Origin: Treponema_I sp045616125
GTDB lineage: Bacteria; Spirochaetota; Spirochaetia; Treponematales; Treponemataceae
Length of the DNA: 58,462 nucleotides
Assembly (NCBI GenBank): GCA_045616125.1
Contig: JAZLGC010000011.1
Location: 1 to 58,462, forward strand
Direction of reading: 5' to 3'
The notes under the pieces were generated by a model. The model searched no databases. It worked only from the letters and a program-made list of their open reading frames with translations, and was not told where the DNA came from. This document shows, one piece after another, positions 51,259 to 58,462 of this stretch. Position numbers and translations under genes: made by a program. How positions within the stretch are numbered: the first letter of the stretch is position 1; the number at the start of each line of letters is the position of its first letter.

Positions 51259-54081
51259 ATGAAACAAGCTGAAAAACTTTCCATTGCAGCCGGCACTGTT
51301 ATTCTTGGTTTTGCTGCAGTAATTGTTATATCTTTGATGTTCCATTTTCTGGATTTTGGTTCCCAGTCAGGATTTGTCCTGAAAATGGCAGGATTCGGTT
51401 CCATGCTGTACGGCGTTTATGGCCTTACCTCCATGTTGATTCCTATCTACCTCATTGTTGCCTCTATCCTTCTTTATCTGCCACGTTGGACTTCCCGCCG
51501 CGGCTCATATCTGATTTTTTCCATTCTACCTTTCTTTACCATTGCAGGTCTTGAAAAACTGTGTCGTGCCTTTTTTTCAGGGTCAGGATGGTCATTTGTC
51601 CTAATGACCTACAGCGCACTGGTCATCATCAGCGCACTGATTGTTGCCATTGAATATCTGGTATTCGGCCTGATTCTTGATTCTGCAGATGTTTCCAGAC
51701 ACAACAGAGAAGTTCTGGAAGCCATGCATGAGGAAGAAGTGCGGTTGGGAGAACTTGCTGAAAAAGCTGGTGAAAACCAGGATGCAGTTCCTGCTGCAAC
51801 AGAATCTGCTGAAAAAGAGCTGGTTGTTTCAGATGAACTGACAGATAACTACATTGGATACAGCCAGACCTCAACTGAAGAAAGCCTGATTTTCAAATCT
51901 CCAAATCTTGAAAAGATTTCTGAACTTGAAACTGTTGAACCTGATTCGTCTGAGCAGTCTGAACTTCCTTCACGCATTGGACCGGAACAGCTGCCTTCCA
52001 AGGAAGTGAACGACCTGATTAAAGACAATCCTGATATTATTGCAGCAGAACCGGCAGAACCAGAACCAGTTATTTCAGAACCCGTTGTTTCAGTACCTGT
52101 AGTTGAAACTGTTTCTGAAGTACCTGAAACTGACGTACAGCCACAACCGACAGAACCGGAAATCATTACCATGCAGTTTGGCGGTCTTACTGACGAACCT
52201 GCCTGGGTTACAGAAGATACCACCGAAGACACTTCTGAAGATCCGGCAGGGTATTCAGACGATAATACCAACTCTTTTGATACCCCCCCATACCGTGATT
52301 TTGACGCCGTCATCGAAACAGGATCTTCTGATGAAAATGATATTGTTTTTGAAGATCTGGATGATGACAGCTACGTTCCTGAACCTGGGGAAGATGATAT
52401 TGATATCCCCATGCCGGCAGCCGATGAACTGTACAGTTCTGATGAAGATGCCTTCATGAATGATCCTTTTGCAATTGATGATGAAGAACTGGATGAAGAT
52501 GAACGTGCAGCTCTTGAAGCAGAACGCTCAACATATGCCCAGGAATACAATCAGCTGACACAGGAACCGGCAGACGCACCAGAAATGGAAGATGAAGGCG
52601 ACGAGGAGGATATTGCCCCGCAGGAACTATCAAGCCCTGTTCCGGCAGTATCTGTTGCATCGGGCAGGGTATACAGCGTTCCAACTGAAGGTTTACTGAA
52701 CAATTTTGAAAGCGATCCGTACTGGATTATCGATGAAAAAACAAAGATGCAGGGGGCAATCCTTAAGGAAACCCTGAATGAATTCAAGATTGAAGCAGAA
52801 GTAACCGGAATCCGGAAAGGTCCAGTAGTAACCATGTTTGAAATTCTGCCGGCACCAGGCGTTAAACTGCAGAAAATCGTAAGTCTGCAGGATAACATTG
52901 CCCTGCGTCTGGCAGCTTCAAGCGTGCGTATTGTAGCGCCAATTCCCGGCAAGCAGGCTGTAGGTATTGAAGTTCCTAACCCAAAACGGGCTGTTGTATC
53001 GTTCCGTGAACTGATTGAAAAAGACCTGCCTGAAACTGCAAAAATGGCTGTTCCTGTAGTTCTTGGAAAAGACATTACCGGGGATGCCCAGATGCTTGAT
53101 ATTGCAACTACTCCTCACCTGCTTATTGCTGGTTCCACCGGTTCAGGAAAGTCTGTCTGCGTTAACAGTATCATTCTTTCTATTCTGTACAAACGAAGCC
53201 CTGACGAAGTAAAAATGCTGCTTATTGACCCGAAAGTAGTAGAACTGAAACTGTACAACGATATTCCTCATCTGCTTTCACCGGTTATTACCGAACCGAA
53301 AAAAGCATTCCAGGCACTGCAATACTGTCTGTGCGAAATGGAACGCCGGTATGCCATGCTTGACCGCATGGGCGTACGTGATATCAAAACCTATAACCGC
53401 CGCATCAAGGAACGCAACGTTATGCAGGAAAAAATGCCCTACATCGTTGTTATCATTGATGAGTTTGCAGACCTTATGGCAACCACCGGCAAGGAACTGG
53501 AATCTACCGTTGCCCGTCTTGCCGCCATGTCCCGCGCCGTTGGTATCCACCTGATTCTGGCTACCCAGCGTCCTTCCATTGATGTTATTACCGGTCTGAT
53601 TAAGGCAAACATTCCTACCCGTATCGCCTTCATGGTTGCTTCAAAAACTGACAGCCGCATCATCATTGACCAGGTAGGAGCAGAAAAACTGCTGGGTAAA
53701 GGTGATATGCTCTATGCCAGCGCCGTTGACCCGTTCCCGGTTCGTCTGCAGGGAACCTTTGTAACTGAAGATGAAGTTGAACGGGTTGTTGATTACGTTA
53801 AGACGCTGGCACCGCCACAATACATTGATGATGAAATCTTTGTTGATGACGAAGACGATGAACTGGCCGAAAGCCTTTTCAGCGACGGCGAAGACCCATT
53901 GTATGACCAGGCCCTTGAAATTGTACTGCAGGCAGGAAAAGCTTCTGCTTCATACATTCAGCGCCGTCTGAAAATCGGTTACAACCGGGCAGCACGCCTT
54001 GTAGAAGACATGGAAGCCCGCGGAATTGTAGGACCAGCTAATGGTTCAAAACCACGAGAGATAGTACACTATCCTTCATGA
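51259..54081 (+). CDS. ftsK: DNA translocase FtsK/SpoIIIE
   Basis: 940 residues. Four N-terminal TM helices (~8-30, 45-75, 80-100, 110-140), then a long acidic linker (~150-480) rich in Glu/Pro/Asp, then the motor. Walker A AGSTGSGKSVCV is near residue 622-633, Walker B IVVIIDEFADL near 735, and ATQRPSIDVITGLIKANIPTRIAF follows. A C-terminal gamma domain (LYDQALEIVLQAGKASASYIQRRLKIGYNRAARLVEDME) would read KOPS-like sequences. It pumps chromosome ends across the division septum. Weak -10 GATATT 6 nt before the ATG and no SD. Overlaps the radical-SAM gene by 4 nt. Confidence 0.95.
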   Translation: MKQAEKLSIAAGTVILGFAAVIVISLMFHFLDFGSQSGFVLKMAGFGSMLYGVYGLTSMLIPIYLIVASILLYLPRWTSRRGSYLIFSILPFFTIAGLEKLCRAFFSGSGWSFVLMTYSALVIISALIVAIEYLVFGLILDSADVSRHNREVLEAMHEEEVRLGELAEKAGENQDAVPAATESAEKELVVSDELTDNYIGYSQTSTEESLIFKSPNLEKISELETVEPDSSEQSELPSRIGPEQLPSKEVNDLIKDNPDIIAAEPAEPEPVISEPVVSVPVVETVSEVPETDVQPQPTEPEIITMQFGGLTDEPAWVTEDTTEDTSEDPAGYSDDNTNSFDTPPYRDFDAVIETGSSDENDIVFEDLDDDSYVPEPGEDDIDIPMPAADELYSSDEDAFMNDPFAIDDEELDEDERAALEAERSTYAQEYNQLTQEPADAPEMEDEGDEEDIAPQELSSPVPAVSVASGRVYSVPTEGLLNNFESDPYWIIDEKTKMQGAILKETLNEFKIEAEVTGIRKGPVVTMFEILPAPGVKLQKIVSLQDNIALRLAASSVRIVAPIPGKQAVGIEVPNPKRAVVSFRELIEKDLPETAKMAVPVVLGKDITGDAQMLDIATTPHLLIAGSTGSGKSVCVNSIILSILYKRSPDEVKMLLIDPKVVELKLYNDIPHLLSPVITEPKKAFQALQYCLCEMERRYAMLDRMGVRDIKTYNRRIKERNVMQEKMPYIVVIIDEFADLMATTGKELESTVARLAAMSRAVGIHLILATQRPSIDVITGLIKANIPTRIAFMVASKTDSRIIIDQVGAEKLLGKGDMLYASAVDPFPVRLQGTFVTEDEVERVVDYVKTLAPPQYIDDEIFVDDEDDELAESLFSDGEDPLYDQALEIVLQAGKASASYIQRRLKIGYNRAARLVEDMEARGIVGPANGSKPREIVHYPS

Positions 54082-56369
54082 ATGCAGTAATCATTACGCC
54101 TCCGGTAGTACAGCTTAATACGCCGTACCCTTCGGGGGCCTATTTACAGAATTATTTCAAACGGCCTGAACTGAGTTCGTTTATTGACGATGTTCATTGG
54201 CTGGACCTTTCCATAGAATTATTTCATTCCATATTCAGTCCAGCAGGACTTACAATCATTTTTTCCCAGACAACCCAAAAAGCCCTTGTCATGGCAGACG
54301 ATGCCGAGAGAAATGGGGATGACGGAACTGCATTCAATTTACGGCGATATGTCAGCTGCGCACCTTTGTGGTGTCAGTGGATTGATATTATCAAGGCCAT
54401 GCTGGGATGCGCTTCTACAGACAGCCGTATTCATATGTCCGGTAGGGAATTTGTCCACGAATTTGTGCGGTCTGCCCATGCACCGCGCGGACAGCGTATG
54501 GACCAGTTTCTGCAGGAGCTGGATCGTGACGTTTGTGCAGATGATGCACAGATGCTTTGTACCTTTGCTCTGGCAGATCTGGCAGATTACATAACTGCCG
54601 TGTATGACCAGAATTTTGCATTAATCCGCTACGCCGAACATCTTGCAGCCAGTGCCGCACCTTTTTCTGATCTGGAAGCAGCCAGTCGTGGCCCCGTAAT
54701 GACCTGTTTTTATGAACCGCTGGTTCGGGAACAACTGAGCCGACTTACTGTACACAATAACGATACTTCTACCCTTTTCTGTGTAAGCATTCCCTTTGCC
54801 GGAACCTTTGCCGCCGGGCTTGCAACCTGCCGCATAATCAGAGAAATGTTCGGCAGCCAGGCAGTAATCAGTATGGGTGGCGGTTATGTAAACACCGCAT
54901 TACGTAGTGTGCATGAACCGGGTCTTTTTGCATATACCGATTTCTTAAGCTATGACCGCGGCTATGGCTTTTACCACCAGCTGCTTTCCGGAAACGTTCC
55001 TGCAGACCTGAAAGATACCCGAAATGCAGTGGGTCAGATTGGCGGTGCACTCCTTTCCAACGGTGCCTGGTATGAGCTGCCGGAAGAAGCCCGGCAATTT
55101 GAAGAAAAATTGACCCGTGTTATTACCCCTGATTACACCGGTATTGATTTTTCACGGTATCCCCGGCTGGCAGACGATATTAATCCTATGCACCGCATCT
55201 GGTCAGATGGGGCCTGGTTAAAAGCATATCTGGCCCATGGCTGTTACTGGCACCGCTGTTCATTCTGCGATACCACCCTTGATTACGTGTGTAACTACAA
55301 AATGGTAGATACCCTTGCACTGCACTCCGCATTGCTTGAGCAGGCAGAAAAAACCGGCATATATGGAATTCACTTTGTTGATGAAGCCGCCCCTCCCGTT
55401 GCTCTGGAAAAGTTTGCCCTGCAGAACTGTTATACCGGAAAAGCAGGAAAACGGCTGACATTCTGGGGAAATATCCGTTTTGAAAAAGCCTTTACCCGTG
55501 ATATGGCAGATATTCTTGCCTACGGAGGGCTTACTGGAGTTTCTGCAGGCCTGGAGGTTGCCAGCAACGATGGCCTGGATAGTGTAAACAAAGGAATTGA
55601 TATAGAAAGCGTAGTGTCTGCTTGTGCAGCCTTTAAGGAAGCCGGAATTCTGGTACACAGCTACATGATATACGGTTTTTACGATGAATCTCCCCAGCAG
55701 CTGATTAATTCTCTTGAAACATTACGACAGCTGTTTAAGGCAAGCCTTATTGATTCAGCATTTTATCATAAATTCAGCCTGACCGAACACAGCACTATCT
55801 ATAAAGAATGGAAAGCCGGCAAGCACCCGGGACTGCACCCCCTGCCAGCTGCAAAGGGCGCTTTTTCAACCTATGAGCGCGAATTTAAAGAAGAGGCAAA
55901 AAGTGCCAGATATGGTTCTGGCATACAAACTGCCTTAAGCAACTGGATGCACGGTCACGGTTTAGATAAGAACATTACCAAATGGTTCGATTTTCCCATG
56001 CCACAGCCTACGGTAAGCAAACATCTGGTTGATGACGAAATAGCTCGGTATGAGAAACGAAACCGCAAAGCCTACAGCGAAAAGCAAGGCGATGACAAAT
56101 ACGTCTGGCTGGGGGGAAAACCTGTAGTTCTAAGCAGCGGCACTAACCAGTTCCAGCTGGCATGGAGTTACATGGGAGAACTGCTGTATGCAGATGTGCC
56201 CCAGGACATAAAAAATCGGCAGGATGCCCAGCAGCTGGCTGATCAGCTCTGGTCCTACCGTCCCCAAGTTTTTGAAGCAGTTTCTACCGAAGGCCCTGCC
56301 GCCCCGCAGCAAAAACTGCCACCCTCCCTGTTCCGCCAATTACGGGGACAAGGACTTTGCAGGGTATAA
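54078..56369 (+). CDS. B12-binding-like radical SAM protein, function unknown
   Basis: 763 residues. The N-terminal ~330 residues contain a Rossmann-type region resembling the cobalamin-binding domain of radical-SAM enzymes (CVSIPFAGTFAAGLATCRIIREMFGSQAVISMGGGYVN). The radical-SAM cluster motif is CYWHRCSFC (Cys389, Cys394, Cys397), a CX4CX2C variant. The barrel follows (GIYGIHFVDEAAP, LTGVSAGLEVASNDGLDSVNKGI, GILVHSYMIYGF). The ATG overlaps the ftsK stop (ATGA), so it is translated with ftsK. The reaction is not identifiable: methylase, RiPP maturase or other. Confidence 0.85.
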   Translation: MNAVIITPPVVQLNTPYPSGAYLQNYFKRPELSSFIDDVHWLDLSIELFHSIFSPAGLTIIFSQTTQKALVMADDAERNGDDGTAFNLRRYVSCAPLWCQWIDIIKAMLGCASTDSRIHMSGREFVHEFVRSAHAPRGQRMDQFLQELDRDVCADDAQMLCTFALADLADYITAVYDQNFALIRYAEHLAASAAPFSDLEAASRGPVMTCFYEPLVREQLSRLTVHNNDTSTLFCVSIPFAGTFAAGLATCRIIREMFGSQAVISMGGGYVNTALRSVHEPGLFAYTDFLSYDRGYGFYHQLLSGNVPADLKDTRNAVGQIGGALLSNGAWYELPEEARQFEEKLTRVITPDYTGIDFSRYPRLADDINPMHRIWSDGAWLKAYLAHGCYWHRCSFCDTTLDYVCNYKMVDTLALHSALLEQAEKTGIYGIHFVDEAAPPVALEKFALQNCYTGKAGKRLTFWGNIRFEKAFTRDMADILAYGGLTGVSAGLEVASNDGLDSVNKGIDIESVVSACAAFKEAGILVHSYMIYGFYDESPQQLINSLETLRQLFKASLIDSAFYHKFSLTEHSTIYKEWKAGKHPGLHPLPAAKGAFSTYEREFKEEAKSARYGSGIQTALSNWMHGHGLDKNITKWFDFPMPQPTVSKHLVDDEIARYEKRNRKAYSEKQGDDKYVWLGGKPVVLSSGTNQFQLAWSYMGELLYADVPQDIKNRQDAQQLADQLWSYRPQVFEAVSTEGPAAPQQKLPPSLFRQLRGQGLCRV

Positions 56370-56381
56370 GGACAATACTTC

Positions 56382-57350
56382 TTATTTCTTGAGCTGATCT
56401 TCCAGTTGCTTCCGAAGCAGTGCAATTTCAGCATTGGCTGCTTCAAGGCACTTATTCTTCTCTTCTATAGACCTTATGGCTTTATCGTAAGCCTGTTTGG
56501 TTTCATCGTAAGCCTGTTTTGCTTTATCGTAAGCCTGTTTAGTTTCTGCATACGCCTGTTTTGTTTCTGCAATGCCTTTCATAGCTTCATCGTAAGCCTT
56601 TTGAGCTGCAGCAGCCTGATTCTGGATAGTCAACATATCGCGCATCCACCGGTCATGGCTGGTCTGTCTAACCCAGTTTGCTTCATCCTGGCTTATTTCT
56701 GATAATACTGATGTAGCTGCCATTATTCCGTCCTCCATCATGCACAAATTCCTGATTATTTTCTGTCTTTCAGGCTTGTCTGCTTCAAGCAAAAATTTAC
56801 ACCAACGTTCTGCCGGTGTCAAATCATTAACAGGAATATCATCTGTCACTGCCATTTTCTGCAGTTCAATCAGGTAGATATTCATCCGGTCTGACAGATG
56901 GCGGTTATCTTCTGTCCTCATACGGTAATGAGAAATGGCTTGTGGCGTACTTGAATCATAGTTAAAATTTAGAACTGATATCTGAAATGCTTTAGGTACC
57001 GCCGACCAATCAAGACCTTTCGTAGTAAAGTGGTTCAATAGATGGGCCACATTATACTCTGCCCGCCTGTCATAACAGGTAAAAATATCCAGACCTTGCA
57101 TCTCTATATTTACCCGTTCTCCATCTATGGTACAGGTAATATCAAATGATGACTGCTTTTCATTAATGGCATCACCTGATAATTCATTTGGTTCAAGCCT
57201 GATATCATGTACCTGAACCTCCAGGATTGCTTCAAGGAAAGACTTGAGTGCAAGCCGTGATTCCTTGGACTCTGATGTAAAAAGTGTTTTGAAGGTAGCA
57301 TCGTTACGGGGATTTAACAATGCTCCTTCATAAGGAATAATTGTTTTCAT
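56382..57350 (-). CDS. Rpn-family PD-(D/E)XK nuclease with heptad repeats
   Basis: 322 residues. The N-terminal ~230 residues match the Rpn/transposase-like nuclease family: LLNPRNDATFKTLFTSESKESRLALKSFLEAIL, then EKQSSFDITCTIDGERVNIEMQG (PD..E.Q-type catalytic core) and YNVAHLLNHFTTKGLDWS. The C-terminal part is a coiled coil built on tandem heptads of the AYDKAKQ/AYDETKQ type, encoded by 21-bp direct repeats at about 56482-56575. Related proteins are multicopy in treponemes and are linked to DNA cleavage and recombination. Convergent with the radical-SAM gene. Confidence 0.85.
   Translation of the reverse strand: MKTIIPYEGALLNPRNDATFKTLFTSESKESRLALKSFLEAILEVQVHDIRLEPNELSGDAINEKQSSFDITCTIDGERVNIEMQGLDIFTCYDRRAEYNVAHLLNHFTTKGLDWSAVPKAFQISVLNFNYDSSTPQAISHYRMRTEDNRHLSDRMNIYLIELQKMAVTDDIPVNDLTPAERWCKFLLEADKPERQKIIRNLCMMEDGIMAATSVLSEISQDEANWVRQTSHDRWMRDMLTIQNQAAAAQKAYDEAMKGIAETKQAYAETKQAYDKAKQAYDETKQAYDKAIRSIEEKNKCLEAANAEIALLRKQLEDQLKK
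56482..56575 (-). repeat. 21-bp tandem repeats inside the Rpn gene
   Basis: Four to five copies of a 21-bp unit starting ATCGTAAGCCTGTTT (plus-strand reading) encode 7-residue coiled-coil heptads. The period keeps the frame, so slippage would add or remove whole heptads. Confidence 0.85.
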
Positions 57351-57375
57351 ACATATAGTTATTCGCCCGTGAGAG

Positions 57376-57410
57376 AAAAAAAATTTGAGTTTCTCAAAGA
57401 AAACTCAAAT
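57376..57410 (-). terminator. Terminator of the 67-residue gene
   Basis: Perfect 10-bp stem ATTTGAGTTT/AAACTCAAAT with a minus-strand T run (plus-strand As 57376-57383). It touches the stop codon at 57410-57412. Confidence 0.88.
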
Positions 57411-57613
57411 CATTCTCCACCCGCAAATGTATGTTCCTTAGCATCCTGCTCAAATGGAACAAGATTTGGATTGGCATAGGCTGCAGCTATACCACGTGCT
57501 GATATCTTATTTTTTTCCTTTGCAGCCAACAATGCCTCAATATAATTGTTTACCAGAATAAGATATTCTTCTGATAATTTTTCGAGTTTACCTGCAACAA
57601 CAGAAACTGGCAT
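57410..57613 (-). CDS. Small helical protein, possibly DUF2281/antitoxin-like
   Basis: 67 residues with a strong SD (GAGGGGG) before the ATG. The first ~35 residues predict a long helix (VSVVAGKLEKLSEEYLILVNNYIEALLAAKEK), like the conserved helix of DUF2281-type antitoxins. The tail (GIAAAYANPNLVPFEQDAKEHTF) is consistent with a partner-binding strand. No toxin gene is adjacent, unless the Rpn nuclease downstream is its partner. Ended by its own terminator. Confidence 0.65.
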   Translation of the reverse strand: MPVSVVAGKLEKLSEEYLILVNNYIEALLAAKEKNKISARGIAAAYANPNLVPFEQDAKEHTFAGGE

Positions 57614-57667
57614 ATTGCACCCCCTCAGTCAGTCATACTATACACCATATACCTGTAAACGTATAAA

Positions 57668-57720
57668 AAAACCCCCAGATACGCTTGCAGTTGATATAAG
57701 CGTATCTGGGGGTAATTTTT
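57668..57720. terminator. Bidirectional terminator with a perfect 16-bp stem
   Basis: ACCCCCAGATACGCTT (57671-57686) and AAGCGTATCTGGGGGT (57698-57713) are perfectly complementary with an 11-nt loop. A run of As precedes and Ts follow, so it works on both strands, mainly for the minus-strand gene that ends at 57741. Confidence 0.95.
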
Positions 57721-57740
57721 TGTAGCGGAGATGTGGTTAA

Positions 57741-58462
57741 TCAGCGCATCTGGGCAGTTTCGATGGTACCACCTGTACCAGAAGCATTGGTAATGGCATA
57801 GCCAAGAACTGCATTATTTGTTCCGTTACCGTAACAAACACCACTTCCTGTACCAGAGTAACTCTTACCTACAGTTGTACCTGTTTGATATGATGTTGTT
57901 AATGCACCTGCATTCTTCCATACTCCCACGTTGATTGTACCTTCTACCATAGTGCTTGATGTTGGAATTACAGAAACTTCCCAGTTACCGGTATATGCAC
58001 TAAGTGTTACGCCTTCTGCATAAGAGTTTGCAGCAGTTGTACTAAGTTTTGCAAGTTTTGGCTTCTGGATAGAGTTTGCATAGTAACCTATGTAAGGAAC
58101 CTGCTTTGTTCCTACTTTTGCTACATCAAGAGTAAGATACGTTCCCAAAATATCAGTTGAGTCTACAGTACATGCATTTACAGTTCTGCTGTAGTAATTA
58201 CTCAGATATGCATACCGAACATCAGCCTCTGCACTATCGTAAGCAGCAATATGAACACCACCGTCAGAATCTACTTTAATCTTGCAGTATTCACCTGCAC
58301 CATCAAAGATTTCTAATGGTTCAGACCAGTAACCGTCATTCGTAAATGTTGTACCGTTAGTTGTTGAACCATATTTTCCTGTATTCATATCATTATCATT
58401 AGCAGGATTATGTTTCCATGAATACATAAGTTTTTTAGCAGCAGCATCATACCAGACAAGAA
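57741..58462 (-). CDS. Partial surface-type protein with propeller-like repeats (3' end only)
   Basis: The frame stays open to the window edge, with LVWYDAAAKKL preceding the first internal Met, so the gene starts outside. The visible ~240 residues are rich in Gly/Thr/Ser/Tyr and aromatic strands. Phrases such as GYWSEPLEIFDGAGEYCKIKVDSDGGVHIAAYDSAEADVRYAYL recall sialidase/BNR-like beta-propeller repeats. Probably secreted or surface-exposed, but no signal peptide is visible in the fragment. Ended by the strong terminator at 57668-57720. Confidence 0.7.
   Translation of the reverse strand, partial: LVWYDAAAKKLMYSWKHNPANDNDMNTGKYGSTTNGTTFTNDGYWSEPLEIFDGAGEYCKIKVDSDGGVHIAAYDSAEADVRYAYLSNYYSRTVNACTVDSTDILGTYLTLDVAKVGTKQVPYIGYYANSIQKPKLAKLSTTAANSYAEGVTLSAYTGNWEVSVIPTSSTMVEGTINVGVWKNAGALTTSYQTGTTVGKSYSGTGSGVCYGNGTNNAVLGYAITNASGTGGTIETAQMR

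Noticed and set aside
51202..51345. N-terminal extension of RsmE
   Set aside because: It runs antisense into ftsK. RsmE homologues begin near MNIVLFTKDE, and a TATACT lies just upstream of that ATG.

Overview
The window reads as a chromosomal segment of an anaerobic, motile spirochaete, most likely a host-associated Treponema. The evidence is a flagellar FlgM-like anti-sigma factor, lspA paired with a small Treponema-type membrane protein, many cyclic-di-GMP/HDOD signalling proteins, an Rpn-family nuclease and a moderate G+C content. The genus is inference from gene content; no rRNA is present.

Layout. 1-9100: fhs, then a signalling block (Cache/HAMP sensor translationally coupled to a GGDEF-like/EAL phosphodiesterase), a GH31 alpha-glucosidase and a convergent membrane HD-GYP protein. 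9100-16800: a small outer-membrane protein, then glycerol use: glpK, a GlpA-like dehydrogenase with an Fe-S tail, an FAD/NAD oxidoreductase, a DUF1667 protein, and a PlpD-like patatin with predicted POTRA and barrel. 16800-18000: small membrane protein and mntP. 18000-23860: an AT-rich accessory island with a single-chain type IIG restriction-modification enzyme, a divergent XRE regulator, three tandem membrane micropeptides (27-31 aa) closed by a strong terminator, a convergent RNase III with three predicted dsRBDs, and a fourth micropeptide. 23860-27400: a SulP transporter with an unusual C-terminal extension, a decaying ~64-bp tandem hairpin array just upstream of it, and a lipoprotein. 27400-37800: ettA, a palindromic repeat, tRNA-Ala(GGC), conserved spirochaete genes, lspA, a GHKL-HDOD fusion, a SpoU methylase, an Fe-ADH-fold protein lacking its metal ligands, flgM and rsmI. 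37800-51200: surface 5'-nucleotidase plus ECF S-component, TrkA/TrkH, lytic transglycosylase plus LysM protein, TPR protein, rsmG, a candidate sRNA, pdxA, a zincin-like protein and rsmE. 51200-58462: ftsK overlapping a radical-SAM gene, an Rpn nuclease with 21-bp tandem repeats, a small helical protein, and the 3' end of a repeat-rich gene.

Two themes stand out. Many genes have a -10 hexamer placed 6-7 nt before ATG/GTG with no Shine-Dalgarno sequence (fhs, ettA, pdxA, rsmG, rsmI and others), which predicts widespread leaderless mRNA. The island at 18-23.9 kb combines a restriction-modification enzyme, membrane micropeptides and an unusual multi-dsRBD RNase III, and is the best candidate here for an undescribed system.
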